Positions 43,758 through 53,400 of a stretch of 64,000 nt of DNA are shown in pieces. Both the position numbers and the translations under genes were made by a program. How positions within the stretch are numbered: the first letter of the stretch is position 1; the number at the start of each line of letters is the position of its first letter. The stretch is from Pontivivens insulae (GTDB lineage Bacteria > Pseudomonadota > Alphaproteobacteria > Rhodobacterales > Rhodobacteraceae), in NCBI RefSeq assembly GCF_900302495.1, contig NZ_OMKW01000004.1, positions 512,074 through 576,073 of the forward strand. Direction: 5' to 3'. Under the pieces are notes generated by a model. It had not been told where the DNA came from and made no database searches. It saw only the letters and a program-made list of their open reading frames with translations.

Positions 43758-44189
43758 ATGCCCCGCACGCCGCCTGCATCCCGTGACGCCTACCGGCACT
43801 TCACGCGTTTTGAAACCCGTTGGCGTGACAATGATGTCTACGGTCACATGAACAATGCCGTTTTCTACGAATATGTGGACAGCGCGGTGAATGGCTGGAT
43901 TGTCGGCAGCGGAACACTCGACGTCCCCAAGGGAGCTGTGGTGGGGCTCGTCGTTGCGTCGGCGTGTGTTTTTCACGCCAGCCTTGGCTTTCCAGACCCA
44001 GTCGATGCAGGCGTGCGGGTCGATCACATCGGATCAAGTTCTGTGCGCTATGCGGTTGGCCTGTTCCGCGGAGATTCGGCGCTGGCCGCAGCGGATGCGC
44101 TTTTCACCCATGTCTATGTTGATGCGCAGACCCATCGACCAGTTCCGTTGCCAGAGGCATTTCGCAGGGCACTCCGTACAATTGATTGA
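43758..44189 (+). CDS. Acyl-CoA thioesterase (4-hydroxybenzoyl-CoA thioesterase family)
   Basis: The 143-residue protein is a hotdog-fold thioesterase of the 4HBT type: RWRDNDVYGHMNNAVFYEYV holds the catalytic Asp and the conserved HMNN. VRVDHIGSSSVRYAVGLFRG follows. It hydrolyses acyl-CoA esters; the substrate is unknown. It is divergent from the HAD gene and 80 bases before the MarR gene. Confidence 0.92.
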   Translation: MPRTPPASRDAYRHFTRFETRWRDNDVYGHMNNAVFYEYVDSAVNGWIVGSGTLDVPKGAVVGLVVASACVFHASLGFPDPVDAGVRVDHIGSSSVRYAVGLFRGDSALAAADALFTHVYVDAQTHRPVPLPEAFRRALRTID

Positions 44190-44269
44190 CCCAGGCAATC
44201 AGGCGTTGACCCGCCCGGAGCGTCATTGCACCTTTCTGCCAAGCTCGAAACAGGGCGATGGAGGGGGAC

Positions 44270-44722
44270 ATGACCCAACTGGATCTGGAAACCGCACTGA
44301 TCCACCGGATTGGCGAGTTTTCCCGCCGCGCGGACAGGGCCGTTGAACGCGCAATCGCGCCAATGGGGCTGACACGGCTAAAGTGGCAACTGCTGTTTGT
44401 GATGGAGCGTGACGGCCTTGATCAGCCTTCACCTTTGGCTGAGGCAATTGGCCTTGATCGTGCGATCATCTCACGCCTGATTGCTTCACTGGAGAAAGGC
44501 GGCCTTATCACTGTTTTGCAGCTTGCATCAGATAAACGTCAGCGGCGCATCATGTTGACAGAGCAGGGCCGCCGCGCGCTCCACGAAGCTTCCGAGGCGA
44601 TCACGCAAGTCACGGCAGAACAGTTCGCGCCGCTTCGCCCGCGCCAGCAGCTGCGCTTGCTTCAGTTTCTCGATGCCCTGACACCGCGTGACCTCGATGA
44701 GGTGCCGGCGAATGCGGAATGA
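44270..44722 (+). CDS. MarR family transcriptional regulator
   Basis: The 150-residue protein has the MarR wHTH: TRLKWQLLFVMERDGLDQPS, IGLDRAIISRLIASLEKGGL and the wing DKRQRRIMLTEQGRRALHEA. The ATG at 44270 follows GGAGGGG; a slightly longer form from 44258 is less likely. It sits between the thioesterase and DUF2235 genes and may control either of them. The ligand is unknown. Confidence 0.92.
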   Translation: MTQLDLETALIHRIGEFSRRADRAVERAIAPMGLTRLKWQLLFVMERDGLDQPSPLAEAIGLDRAIISRLIASLEKGGLITVLQLASDKRQRRIMLTEQGRRALHEASEAITQVTAEQFAPLRPRQQLRLLQFLDALTPRDLDEVPANAE

Positions 44723-44782
44723 GATGTCTTGCTCCCGCAGCCTTGATTTGAATGTGAACGGGCAAATACGCAGGTCTTAGAT

Positions 44783-45835
44783 ATGCCTGATCGTCCACCC
44801 AGAACCCACATCTGCCTGATCGACGGAACCTTCTCGCGCATCGTTGAAGGGCAGGAGACGAATGTCGGCCTGACCTACCGATTGCTTGAAGAGGTCGGAC
44901 AGACGATGGGGCAATCGGTTTTCTATCATCCGGGCGTGCAAGGGCAGGGCTGGGGAAAGTGGCTCGCCGCCGCAGCCGGGATCGGGATCAACGAGGCGAT
45001 GGCAGAGGCCTATGCCGTCTTGTGCTCACGTTACAGGCCCGGCGACCGGATCGTTCTGCTTGGGTATTCCCGTGGGGCATACGCCGTTCGTTCCCTTGCG
45101 GGGTGGATCGGTCAGGTCGGTTTGTTGAAGACCCGCCACGCAACGGCCCGGCGCATCGCCAGATCCTTCCGCTACTACCAACAGGTCCAGTTGAGCGACG
45201 CGGGCCGGCGCTTTGGCCAGATGTTCTGTCATCGCGACGTACAGATCGAGATGCTCGGGGTCTGGGACACGGTGCGCGCCCTCGGCTTGCCCTATCCGCT
45301 GCTCAGCCGTTTGGTCCCGATGGTGACCGATTTCCACAATGACGGGATCGGTGACAATGTGGCGCACGCGTTTCATGCCCTTGCGCTGGATGAGACGCGT
45401 GAGGCCTATGACCCGGTTTTATGGCTTCCGTCAAAGAGCTGGGCGGGGCGGATGGAGCAAGTTTGGTTCCCGGGCAATCATGGCGATGTCGGCGGGCATG
45501 TCTGGCGCAAGCCCGCCGCGCGCGGCTTGTCCAATATCCCATTGAACTGGATGCTTGAGCGGCTCGGCGCGTGCGGCGTCACCTTACCTGACAATTGGCG
45601 CAGTCGTTTTCCCGAAGACGTGGCTGCGCCCAGTGTGGGCAACTGGCGGGGGTCGGCCAAGCTGTTCCTTTTCCGCACCCCGCGGTTGGTTCAGCCCGGA
45701 GCCCACGAGACGATCCATGAGAGCGTCGCGGCACGCTCGGCTGCGTGGCCGCGCTATCGTCCAAAGGCTGAAATGTGCCCAACCGATCTTCGATGCGCGC
45801 TTAAGCAACGGGAAACCGGCGTTCAGCCTGCGTGA
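44783..45835 (+). CDS. DUF2235 domain-containing alpha/beta hydrolase
   Basis: The 350-residue protein matches DUF2235: an N-terminal HICLIDGTFSRIVEGQETNV, the nucleophile elbow LLGYSRGAYAVRSLAGWIGQ (Ser at about 94), LGVWDTVRALGLPYP and WFPGNHGDVGGHV with the Asp and His. The fold is shared with Tle1-type phospholipase effectors of type VI secretion. No VgrG, PAAR or immunity gene lies nearby, so a housekeeping lipase-like role is as likely. Confidence 0.9.
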   Translation: MPDRPPRTHICLIDGTFSRIVEGQETNVGLTYRLLEEVGQTMGQSVFYHPGVQGQGWGKWLAAAAGIGINEAMAEAYAVLCSRYRPGDRIVLLGYSRGAYAVRSLAGWIGQVGLLKTRHATARRIARSFRYYQQVQLSDAGRRFGQMFCHRDVQIEMLGVWDTVRALGLPYPLLSRLVPMVTDFHNDGIGDNVAHAFHALALDETREAYDPVLWLPSKSWAGRMEQVWFPGNHGDVGGHVWRKPAARGLSNIPLNWMLERLGACGVTLPDNWRSRFPEDVAAPSVGNWRGSAKLFLFRTPRLVQPGAHETIHESVAARSAAWPRYRPKAEMCPTDLRCALKQRETGVQPA

Positions 45836-45859
45836 ACCCTAAACCTCTAAAGCCGCGCT

Positions 45860-46450
45860 TCAGCCTGCGAACATGATCGCAAAGGCGACCGTCGGCGCAA
45901 TCTGCGTCACGATCCCGAGACCGATGGCGATCCGCGCCCAGCGTCCCGCGAACCTTCGCCACAGCACCGCGAGCAAGGCAACGCACAGCAAAATCTCCAC
46001 GGGGCCGAACAGATTGCCGTAGTGGGCAGGATCCCAGTAGCTGACAGGACTTTCGAACACCCAATCGGTCAGCGGCCAGAACTGGCGACGCGCATCGTCA
46101 TGATGCAGCAGGAAATCCGACAGCAGGTGGACCAATGCACTTACGGTGAAAGCAATGGCCCACCGCGATCGCCAGATGAATGCTGCGGCCAGACCGATTC
46201 CCCAGAAGATGAAAGAATTATCGATGGAAAACAGACGCTGAAACGCGCTGGAGAAGTACATTTCCCCAAAGAAAGTATTGGGCGTCACGCCGCGCAGAAA
46301 CACCGCGTAGATGAATGCGAAATAGAGCGTAAAGTCCGGCAGCAACCCGCCGGCAATCGCCATGCGGTTGATGCGCCGTTGCTCGGAGCCCGGTTCTGCC
46401 GACCGCGCAAAAAGCGCGGCCGAGACAATCAGATGCGCGGGTGTGTTCAA
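45860..46450 (-). CDS. YdjM/DUF457-type membrane protein next to cobO
   Basis: The 196-residue protein has four to five membrane segments and the HLLSDFLLHHDDARRQFWP motif with clustered His and Asp near residue 115, as seen in the YdjM/DUF457 class of membrane-bound metal-dependent hydrolases. The N-terminal [15 protein letters not shown] is also typical. The start overlaps the cobO stop (ATGA), so the gene is part of the cobO operon. Homologues are sometimes annotated as CobQ by position; this is not supported by the sequence. Confidence 0.78.
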   Translation of the reverse strand: MNTPAHLIVSAALFARSAEPGSEQRRINRMAIAGGLLPDFTLYFAFIYAVFLRGVTPNTFFGEMYFSSAFQRLFSIDNSFIFWGIGLAAAFIWRSRWAIAFTVSALVHLLSDFLLHHDDARRQFWPLTDWVFESPVSYWDPAHYGNLFGPVEILLCVALLAVLWRRFAGRWARIAIGLGIVTQIAPTVAFAIMFAG

Positions 46451-47046
46451 TAGTCCACGCCGCGCTGGGCCTTGATACCTGCCTGGAAGGGGTGCTTCAC
46501 CTCGGTCATTTCTGTGACCAGATCGGCATACTCCATCAGCAGCGGTTTCGCATCGCGCCCGGTCAGGATGACGGAGGTCTTCTCCGCCCGTGCCTCAAGC
46601 GCTTCTTTCACCGCCTGCGCGTCAAGATAGTCGTAGCGAAGGGCGATATTGATCTCGTCCAGCACAATCAGGTCATAGTCCCCGGAATTCATCATCGCGG
46701 CTGCTTGGGCAAAGGCCGCAACGGCAGCTTGCGTATCCTGCTCTTTGTCCTGTGTGTCCCAGGTGAAGCCGTCGCCCATCGTGTGCCAATCAATCTGCGG
46801 GATTTTCTGGAAGAATTCCCGCTCTCCGGTCTTCCACTTTCCCTTGATGAACTGGACGATGCCGACCTTGTGACCCCAACCCAGCGCACGCGCCACGACA
46901 CCGAAGGCCGATGAACTTTTGCCCTTGCCTTTGCCCGTGTGGATCAGCACCAGACCGCGTTCCGCGCGGGTCTTGGTCGCCATCTTTTCGCGATGCTTGG
47001 TCTGCGCCTCTTGCATCGCCTGCTTGTGATCGTCATTGCTCGCCAT
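46447..47046 (-). CDS. cobO: Cob(I)yrinic acid a,c-diamide adenosyltransferase
   Basis: The 199-residue protein is a CobO/BtuR-type ATP:corrinoid adenosyltransferase. It has the P-loop GKGKGKSS at residues 38-45, [36 protein letters not shown] and [20 protein letters not shown]. It attaches the adenosyl ligand to the corrin cobalt. It is divergent from cobQ with 42 bases in between, too few for a cobalamin riboswitch. Confidence 0.96.
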   Translation of the reverse strand: MASNDDHKQAMQEAQTKHREKMATKTRAERGLVLIHTGKGKGKSSSAFGVVARALGWGHKVGIVQFIKGKWKTGEREFFQKIPQIDWHTMGDGFTWDTQDKEQDTQAAVAAFAQAAAMMNSGDYDLIVLDEINIALRYDYLDAQAVKEALEARAEKTSVILTGRDAKPLLMEYADLVTEMTEVKHPFQAGIKAQRGVDY

Positions 47047-47088
47047 GTGGGGTCTCCTTTGCCCCGGACACTCGCAGTGGAGCGCGCA

Positions 47089-48531
47089 ATGGGCAAGGCC
47101 ATCATGGTGCAGGGCACCGGGTCAAATGTCGGAAAATCGGTTCTCGTGGCCGGGCTCTGCCGCGCCGCCCTGAACCGGGGCCTCACGGTGCGCCCGTTCA
47201 AGCCCCAGAACATGAGCAACAATGCCGCCGTCACCCCCAAGGGCGGTGAAATTGGCCGCGCCCAGGCCCTTCAGGCGATCGCTTGCAAGGTTGAGGCCCA
47301 TGTCGACATGAACCCGGTGCTGCTCAAACCGATGAGTGAGACCGGCAGCCAGGTCGTCGTGCAGGGGCAGGTGCGCACCGTTAGCAAGGGGCGCGACTAT
47401 GCCAATTTGAAGGGTACGCTCGCTGATGCCGTCCATGAAAGCTTCAATCGCCTGAAAGCCGGGTGCGATCTTGTCGTGGTGGAGGGGGCAGGCTCGCCTG
47501 CGGAAACCAATCTGCGCACCAACGATATCGCCAATATGGGCTTTGCGCGTGCCGCTGATATTCCGGTCCTTTTGGTCGGGGACATCGACCGGGGCGGTGT
47601 GATTGCACAAATGGCAGGGCACAAAGCGGTGATGGAGCAGGGGGACGTTGACCAGGTTGTGGCCTGCGCCATCAACAAGTTTCGCGGTGATATCTCGCTC
47701 TTCGCGGAAGGGGAGCGGGACATAGAACGCTTCACCGGCTGGCCTGTCCTCGGAACGATTCCATGGTTTGTTGATGCGACCAGACTTCCCGCGGAGGATG
47801 CGCTTGAAATCCGCAGTGCAGGTGCAGGTGACTACAAAATCGCCGTGCCTCGCCTCGCGCGCATCGCGAATTTCGATGACCTCGACCCTCTGAAACTGGA
47901 GCCGGGCGTGACGATTGACATGGTAGAGCCTGGTCGCGCGCTGCCCGGCGATGCGGACCTAGTCATCCTGCCCGGCAGCAAGAGCACCGCTGGTGATCTC
48001 GCGTTCTTGCGCGCGCAGGGGTGGGACATCGACTTAGAGGCTCACCTCAGGCGCGGTGGTCACGTGCTGGGGATATGCGGTGGCTATCAGATGCTTGGTC
48101 AGACGATCAGCGATCCACAAGGCGTCGATGGCACGCCCGGAGAGGTCGCGGGCCTCGGACATCTCGACATACACACGGTTATGGCCCCGAAAAAAACGCT
48201 CGGCCTTAGTGAGGGACAGGCGGCGGACGGATCCCCGATCCGGGGGTATGAGATCCACATGGGTGAAAGCACGGGGCCTGACTGCGCACGGCCCTTCGCC
48301 CATCTTCCGACCGGACCTGAAGGTGCGGTTAACGTGTCGGGTACTGTCGCGGGCACCTATCTTCACGGTCTCTTTTCCTCGGACGCGTTCCGTAGGTCGT
48401 TCCTGCAACAGCGCGGGGTTGCGACAGCCAATCTTGACTATGATGTCGAGATTGATCGGATCCTCGACGATCTGGCCCGGCATCTCGAAGCGCATCTGGA
48501 TCTGGACCGGCTTTTTGCACTGGCCCGTTAG
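47089..48531 (+). CDS. cobQ: Cobyric acid synthase
   Basis: The 480-residue protein has the N-terminal ATP-binding domain ([20 protein letters not shown]) and a class I glutamine amidotransferase domain with the nucleophile in [15 protein letters not shown] and the His in GTYLHGLF. It amidates the four side chains b, d, e and g of adenosylcobyrinic acid a,c-diamide. The start at 47089 fits the family; upstream codons overlap cobO. No other cob genes are in the window. Confidence 0.96.
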   Translation: MGKAIMVQGTGSNVGKSVLVAGLCRAALNRGLTVRPFKPQNMSNNAAVTPKGGEIGRAQALQAIACKVEAHVDMNPVLLKPMSETGSQVVVQGQVRTVSKGRDYANLKGTLADAVHESFNRLKAGCDLVVVEGAGSPAETNLRTNDIANMGFARAADIPVLLVGDIDRGGVIAQMAGHKAVMEQGDVDQVVACAINKFRGDISLFAEGERDIERFTGWPVLGTIPWFVDATRLPAEDALEIRSAGAGDYKIAVPRLARIANFDDLDPLKLEPGVTIDMVEPGRALPGDADLVILPGSKSTAGDLAFLRAQGWDIDLEAHLRRGGHVLGICGGYQMLGQTISDPQGVDGTPGEVAGLGHLDIHTVMAPKKTLGLSEGQAADGSPIRGYEIHMGESTGPDCARPFAHLPTGPEGAVNVSGTVAGTYLHGLFSSDAFRRSFLQQRGVATANLDYDVEIDRILDDLARHLEAHLDLDRLFALAR

Positions 48532-48556
48532 CGCGGAAAGCGTTATTTTATTGTCT

Positions 48557-48790
48557 ATGACAGCTTGCGTCCTCCTCTTGCCACCACGCCGCCGCGAACG
48601 CCCGCATATCTACCGGGTGGAGATTACGGCGAACTTGTTTGGCGAATTCTCGGTCGTGCGTGAATGGGGCCGCCGGGGGGGACGGATGCGTGAGCGGATT
48701 GAGCTGTTCACCGACCTGCTATCGGCGTCCAGAGCTGCCGACCGGCACCGGCGTGCCCGGCTGCGTCGCGGATATCAGCGGCTGACCTGA
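48557..48790 (+). CDS. WGR domain mini-protein
   Basis: The 77-residue product is nearly a lone WGR domain: PHIYRVEITANLFGEFSVVR, EWGRRGGRMRERIELFTDLL, then SRAADRHRRARLRRGYQRL. WGR domains in PARPs and MolR bind nucleic acid ends; here the domain is very basic and stands alone. The ATG at 48557 lies 25 bases after the cobQ stop. Stand-alone WGR proteins of this size are common in Rhodobacterales. Role unknown. Confidence 0.8.
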   Translation: MTACVLLLPPRRRERPHIYRVEITANLFGEFSVVREWGRRGGRMRERIELFTDLLSASRAADRHRRARLRRGYQRLT

Positions 48791-48892
48791 TGCTGACTGT
48801 CGCGAAATACAAGCGCTGGCGGTGACGGTGCTTTCCACGACGTGCACGCGCGCCTATAAGGCAGGCAGCAGCCAAACCGACGGACCCATGCC

Positions 48893-49678
48893 ATGCCTGA
48901 TCGCCTGACCCCTCAGAACCGCGCGAAATATGCAGCCGCCCGTGGGGCGCTCAACTATGTCGAAAAGGACATGAAGCTTGGGCTTGGAACAGGCAGCACG
49001 GCGGAATGGTTCGTCCGCCTGCTTGCACCCCATGCTGAACAGCAGAACCTCAACCTGACCTGCACATCCACATCGGAGCGGACGGCAGATCTCGCCGCCC
49101 ATCTCGGGTTGCGGGTTGTGACGCTGGATGAGGCAGGATGGCTGGACCTGACGATTGATGGCGCGGATGAGGTTGATCCCGATCTGAACCTGATCAAGGG
49201 GGGCGGGGCCGCGCATCTGCGTGAAAAGATCGTGGCGACCGCCTCGGACCGCATGGTGGTGATCACCGATGATAGCAAGCTTGTCGGCAAGCTCGGAAAA
49301 TTTCCCCTGCCGGTCGAGGTGATCCCCTTCGGCTGGTCGGCGACCCGCAGCCTGATTGAGGAGGTGCTTGAAGAGTCGGATGTGGCCGGCACCCGCGTTG
49401 AAATTCGCATGAATGGCGAAATGCCGGTTCAGACGGATGAGGGCAATCTGGTGCTCGACCTGCATCTTGAGGCGATCAATGCGCCCGAAGAGCTTTCGTT
49501 GATGCTCAACCGTATTCCGGGCGTTGTGGAAAACGGCCTGTTTCTTGGCATGGCGGACGAGGTGTCGCTTGGCCTTACGGATGGAACCGCTCAGGCCGTT
49601 GTCGCAGGCGGGACGGGACGGGAACTGGCCTATGTGGATGAGCTGGACATTGCCAGCATCTTGGCCGCAGGCACCTGA
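48893..49678 (+). CDS. rpiA: Ribose-5-phosphate isomerase A
   Basis: The 261-residue protein has the RpiA motifs: KLGLGTGSTAEWFVRLLAPH, LTIDGADEVDPDLNLIKGGG with the active-site Asp and Lys, and KLGKFPLPVEVIPFGW. It interconverts ribose 5-phosphate and ribulose 5-phosphate in the pentose phosphate pathway. The family length is about 220-260. It is 92 bases before gor; these two produce and use NADPH-related intermediates but may be only neighbours. Confidence 0.96.
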   Translation: MPDRLTPQNRAKYAAARGALNYVEKDMKLGLGTGSTAEWFVRLLAPHAEQQNLNLTCTSTSERTADLAAHLGLRVVTLDEAGWLDLTIDGADEVDPDLNLIKGGGAAHLREKIVATASDRMVVITDDSKLVGKLGKFPLPVEVIPFGWSATRSLIEEVLEESDVAGTRVEIRMNGEMPVQTDEGNLVLDLHLEAINAPEELSLMLNRIPGVVENGLFLGMADEVSLGLTDGTAQAVVAGGTGRELAYVDELDIASILAAGT

Positions 49679-49770
49679 TTGTGAACGGAGCGGGCCGTGC
49701 ATCTGCGCAGCCCTGCAATACATTGGCCAGACGGCGCAAAGACGGCACGGCAATTCAAAGGACTGACCCC

Positions 49771-51123
49771 ATGAGCGACTATGACTACGACCTTTTCGTG
49801 ATTGGCGGCGGGTCCGGTGGTGTGCGCGCGGCGCGCATCGCGGCAGAAGGCGGTGCGAAAGTCGCCATCGCAGAGGAATACCGCTATGGCGGCACCTGCG
49901 TGATCCGCGGCTGCGTGCCCAAGAAACTGATGGTCTACGCGTCGAAATTCTCTGAATCGTTTCACGACGCCGCCGGATATGGGTGGAGCGTGGGAGAGGC
50001 ACCCACATTCGACTGGGCAACGCTGCAAAAGAACATCCACACCGAACTGGACCGGCTCGAAGGGATCTACCGCCGCAATCTGGCCAACGCCTCTGTCACT
50101 GTACTGGACGGACGGGCAGAGGTGACAGGTCCGCACGAGGTCGAGGTGAATGGGGAGCGTCTGTCCGCGCGCTACATCCTGGTGGCGACGGGTGGCAAGC
50201 CCTTCATCCCGGAAATCGAGGGCGGCGAGCACGTCCTGACCTCCAACGACATGTTCCTCATTCCTGAGCAGCCCAAACGCCTCGCCGTGGTTGGCGGCGG
50301 CTACATTGCCTGTGAGTTTGCGGGGATCATGAACGGCTTGGGGACGCAGGTGGAGCTGATCTACCGCTCCTCCCAGATCCTGCGTGGATTTGACAATGAA
50401 GTGCGCGACCACATCGCCGCAGAAATGACGAAGAAAGGTATCTCGATCCATACCGATTGTGACGTTGAACGGATCGAGAAAACCGATGCTGGCGTGACGC
50501 TGCATCTGGTCGGCGGTGGCACGATGGAGGTCGACGCCGTGCTCTATGCGACCGGACGTATCCCGCTCAGCTACGGCATGGGCCTTGAGGCGGTCGGGGT
50601 TGAACTCGGCAAGGGCGGGGCCGTCCGCGTTGACGATTACTCCAAGACTAATATCGACTCGATCTATGCGGTGGGCGACGTCACCAACCGTATCGCGCTG
50701 ACCCCTGTGGCGATCCGGGAAGGGCAGGCCTTCGCCAAAACGGTCTTCCACAACGAGCCCACGACCGCCGATCATGATCTGGTCGCGTCAGCCGTCTTCA
50801 CCCAGCCCGAAATGGGCACGATCGGCATGACTGAGGAGCAGGCCCGCAACCTTGGCGACATCGATGTTTACTGCACTTCGTTCCGCTCGATGGCGCATAT
50901 CGTCGCGGATCGCGATGAACGGATGCTGATGAAGCTGATCGTCGAGAAGGCCACAGATAAGGTCGTCGGCTGCCACATCGTGGGTGAGAGTGCGGGCGAA
51001 ATGATCCAATTGGCGGCGATCGCCATAAAAATGGGGGCGACCAAGGCCGACTTTGACCGCACGGTCGCCGTGCACCCGACTGCGGCAGAAGAGCTCGTAA
51101 CACTCAAGAGCCCGGTTCGCTGA
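49771..51123 (+). CDS. gor: Glutathione-disulfide reductase
   Basis: The 450-residue flavoprotein has FAD motif DLFVIGGGSGGVRAARIAAE, the redox disulfide Cys43-Cys48 in GGTCVIRGCVPKK, the NAD(P) Rossmann motif LAVVGGGYIACEFAGIMNGL, and the C-terminal catalytic VAVHPTAAEELVTL. It reduces GSSG with NADPH. The RSSQILRGFDNEVR segment supplies the Arg residues that prefer NADPH. The start at 49771 follows AAAGGA; upstream codons from 49681 are not part of the family. Confidence 0.95.
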   Translation: MSDYDYDLFVIGGGSGGVRAARIAAEGGAKVAIAEEYRYGGTCVIRGCVPKKLMVYASKFSESFHDAAGYGWSVGEAPTFDWATLQKNIHTELDRLEGIYRRNLANASVTVLDGRAEVTGPHEVEVNGERLSARYILVATGGKPFIPEIEGGEHVLTSNDMFLIPEQPKRLAVVGGGYIACEFAGIMNGLGTQVELIYRSSQILRGFDNEVRDHIAAEMTKKGISIHTDCDVERIEKTDAGVTLHLVGGGTMEVDAVLYATGRIPLSYGMGLEAVGVELGKGGAVRVDDYSKTNIDSIYAVGDVTNRIALTPVAIREGQAFAKTVFHNEPTTADHDLVASAVFTQPEMGTIGMTEEQARNLGDIDVYCTSFRSMAHIVADRDERMLMKLIVEKATDKVVGCHIVGESAGEMIQLAAIAIKMGATKADFDRTVAVHPTAAEELVTLKSPVR

Positions 51124-51193
51124 CTTGAAATACCGCCCATGAACGAACAGTTTGTGGGACTGATGAGACCGGACACCAGCACAGGACACAAAG

Positions 51194-52387
51194 ATGCCCT
51201 ATAACGACAATTCCGGCGGCCCCTGGGGCGGCGGGAACAAAGGCGGGAACAAGGGAAGCGGCGATGGCGACCGCAACCCGTGGGGGGGCGGCAACCGCCC
51301 CAATAATGGCGGCGGCAATAATGGCCAGGGCCCCAACAATCCAGTTCCCGACTTCGACGAAATCGTGCGCAAGGGCGGTGAGCGCCTGAAAGTGCTCGTC
51401 GGCGGTGGCGGCGGGGGCGGCGGCATGGGCCGTGGTCCCGGCGGCGGCGATGGCGGCGGTGAGGTGCCGTTCAAGCTGATCGGCCTCGCGGCAGCGGCAG
51501 CAGCCTTTCTGTTCTGGGGGTTCAACTCCATCTACACCGTTCAGGAACAGGAACGTTCGGTTGAGCTTGTCCTGGGTGAATTCTCCAGCATTGGCGGACC
51601 GGGCCTGAACTTTGCCCCCTGGCCCATTGTGACGCATGAGATCGTGCCGACAACTCAGGAACGGACCGAGGAAATCGGCACGGGCGGTCGCTCTGGCCGC
51701 GGGGATGACGGTCTGATGCTGACTGGCGACGAGAATATCGTCGATATCGATTTCCAGGTCGTCTGGAACATTGCGAACCCGGCGGACTACCTGTTCAACT
51801 TGGCAAGCCCAGAGGAGACGATCAGCGCAGTTGCGGAATCCGCGATGCGCGAAGTTATCTCTCGCTCCGAACTGGCACCGATCCTGAACCGGGATCGCGC
51901 GATCATCTCGGCCGAGGTGCAGGATCTGATTCAGGCAACGCTCGACAGCTACGATTCCGGTGTGAACATCGTCCGTCTGAACTTTGACCGTGCGGATCCA
52001 CCAAACGAGGTGATCGACGCCTTCCGCGACGTTCAGGCCGCCGAACAGGAACGAGCGACCGAACAGAACCGCGGCGATCTCTATGCGAACCGCACCCTCG
52101 CGGCCGCGCGTGGTGAAGCCGCACAGCTTCAGGAACAGGCAGAGGCGTATCGCTCCCGCGTTGTGAACGAAGCGCTCGGTGAAGCGTCTCGCTTCCTCGC
52201 TGTTCTCGAAGAGTATCGCGGCGCCGAAGAGGTGACCCGTCGCCGTCTCTATATCGAGACGATTGAACAGGTCCTCAGCGATGTTGATATGATCATTCTC
52301 GATCAGAACATGGGCGAAGGCGGTTCGGGGCAGGGTGTTGTTCCTTACCTTCCGCTGAATGAACTCCGTCGTGGAGGAAACAATTGA
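51194..52387 (+). CDS. hflK: FtsH protease activity modulator HflK
   Basis: The 397-residue protein starts with a Gly/Asn-rich low-complexity region (about residues 5-95, with two poly-Gly runs), then one membrane helix (about 99-115) and an SPFH/band 7 domain: YTVQEQERSVELVLGEF, ERTEEIGTG and ENIVDIDFQVVWNI. It forms the HflKC cage around FtsH and limits its access to membrane substrates. Coding GC is raised by the Gly repeats. It is translationally coupled to hflC. Confidence 0.96.
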   Translation: MPYNDNSGGPWGGGNKGGNKGSGDGDRNPWGGGNRPNNGGGNNGQGPNNPVPDFDEIVRKGGERLKVLVGGGGGGGGMGRGPGGGDGGGEVPFKLIGLAAAAAAFLFWGFNSIYTVQEQERSVELVLGEFSSIGGPGLNFAPWPIVTHEIVPTTQERTEEIGTGGRSGRGDDGLMLTGDENIVDIDFQVVWNIANPADYLFNLASPEETISAVAESAMREVISRSELAPILNRDRAIISAEVQDLIQATLDSYDSGVNIVRLNFDRADPPNEVIDAFRDVQAAEQERATEQNRGDLYANRTLAAARGEAAQLQEQAEAYRSRVVNEALGEASRFLAVLEEYRGAEEVTRRRLYIETIEQVLSDVDMIILDQNMGEGGSGQGVVPYLPLNELRRGGNN

Positions 52388-53349
52388 TGAACCGTCTCGT
52401 TATTTTCGGCGTCGTTGTGGTCGCCGCACTCTATGCGCTGCTCTCATCCATCTACATTGTCGATGAACGTCAAAGGGCGCTCGTCCTTCAGTTCGGACAG
52501 ATCAAGGACATTCGCGATGAGCCGGGCATCGGCTTCAAGATCCCGTTCTTCCAGAACGTGGCCTATTATGATGACCGTATCCTTAGCCTTGATACCGATC
52601 CGCTCGAAGTCACCCCGCTCGATGATCGGCGTTTGGAAGTTGATGCGTTCGCACGTTGGCGTATCGCCGATGTCCGCCAGTTCCGTGAGGCGACCGGCTC
52701 GGATGGTGACTTCGCCAGCACCGTGGGCGGTCAACGTCTTGAGCGCATCGTGAACGCAGCCGTTCGGGAAGTGCTCGGTGGTGTGACCTCCGATGCGATC
52801 CTCTCGGCAGACCGTGTCGCGCTGATGGCCGCGATCCGCGATGAAGCCATTGCAGAAAGCGCGGGCCTCGGCGTTGAGGTGGTCGATGTGCGGATCAAGC
52901 GCGCCGATCTGCCAGAGCAAAACCTCGAAGCGACCTTCGAGCGGATGCAGGCAGAGCGTCAGCGCGAGGCAGAGGATGAGCGCGCCCGCGGTCGCGAGGC
53001 ACGCCTGCGTGTCGAATCCACCGCAGATCGTGAAGCGGTCGGTATTCTGTCGGAGGCTCAGCGTGAAAGTGAAATCATTCGCGGTGAAGCGGATGCAGAG
53101 CGGAACCGGATCTTTGCCGAAGCCTTTGGCCAAGACCCTGAATTCTTTGCCTTCTATCGCTCGTTGAACGCCTATGCGCTTGCGCTGCGCGGTGACAATG
53201 CGACCATGGTAATCACGCCGGATAGTGAGTTCTTCAGCTATTTCGACGGTGTGGGTGAATTCACCACGACTGACGCACCGGTGCAGCCCGTCACAATGCC
53301 GGACGAGGATGCCGGAACCGGGGAAGAGCCGGCCGCAACGGATCAATAA
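52387..53349 (+). CDS. hflC: FtsH protease activity modulator HflC
   Basis: The 320-residue protein has an N-terminal membrane anchor (LVIFGVVVVAALYALLSSIY), then the SPFH domain with IVDERQRALVLQFGQIKDIR and a long coiled-coil region (ERMQAERQREAEDERARGRE). The C-terminus ends in an acidic tail. The ATG at 52387 shares its first base with the hflK stop. A degP-type protease gene, which often follows hflC in Proteobacteria, is absent; a terminator follows. Confidence 0.96.
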   Translation: MNRLVIFGVVVVAALYALLSSIYIVDERQRALVLQFGQIKDIRDEPGIGFKIPFFQNVAYYDDRILSLDTDPLEVTPLDDRRLEVDAFARWRIADVRQFREATGSDGDFASTVGGQRLERIVNAAVREVLGGVTSDAILSADRVALMAAIRDEAIAESAGLGVEVVDVRIKRADLPEQNLEATFERMQAERQREAEDERARGREARLRVESTADREAVGILSEAQRESEIIRGEADAERNRIFAEAFGQDPEFFAFYRSLNAYALALRGDNATMVITPDSEFFSYFDGVGEFTTTDAPVQPVTMPDEDAGTGEEPAATDQ

Positions 53350-53372
53350 GCGGTCCAGACAAACAGCTTCAG

Positions 53373-53398
53373 CGCCCGGCCTTCGTGCCGGGCGTTTT
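53373..53398 (+). terminator. Rho-independent terminator after hflKC
   Basis: CGCCCGGC (53373-53380) and GCCGGGCG (53387-53394) form an 8-bp stem with loop CTTCGT, followed by TTTT. It lies 24 bases after the hflC stop. Confidence 0.9.
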
Positions 53399-53400
53399 CG

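Noticed and set aside
47047..47088. Possible cobalamin riboswitch between cobO and cobQ
   Set aside because: Only 42 bases separate the divergent starts, far too short for the riboswitch, and no B12 box is visible.
51209..51465. Gly/Asn-rich repeats as a separate repeat element
   Set aside because: They are the coding sequence of the low-complexity N-terminus common to HflK proteins.
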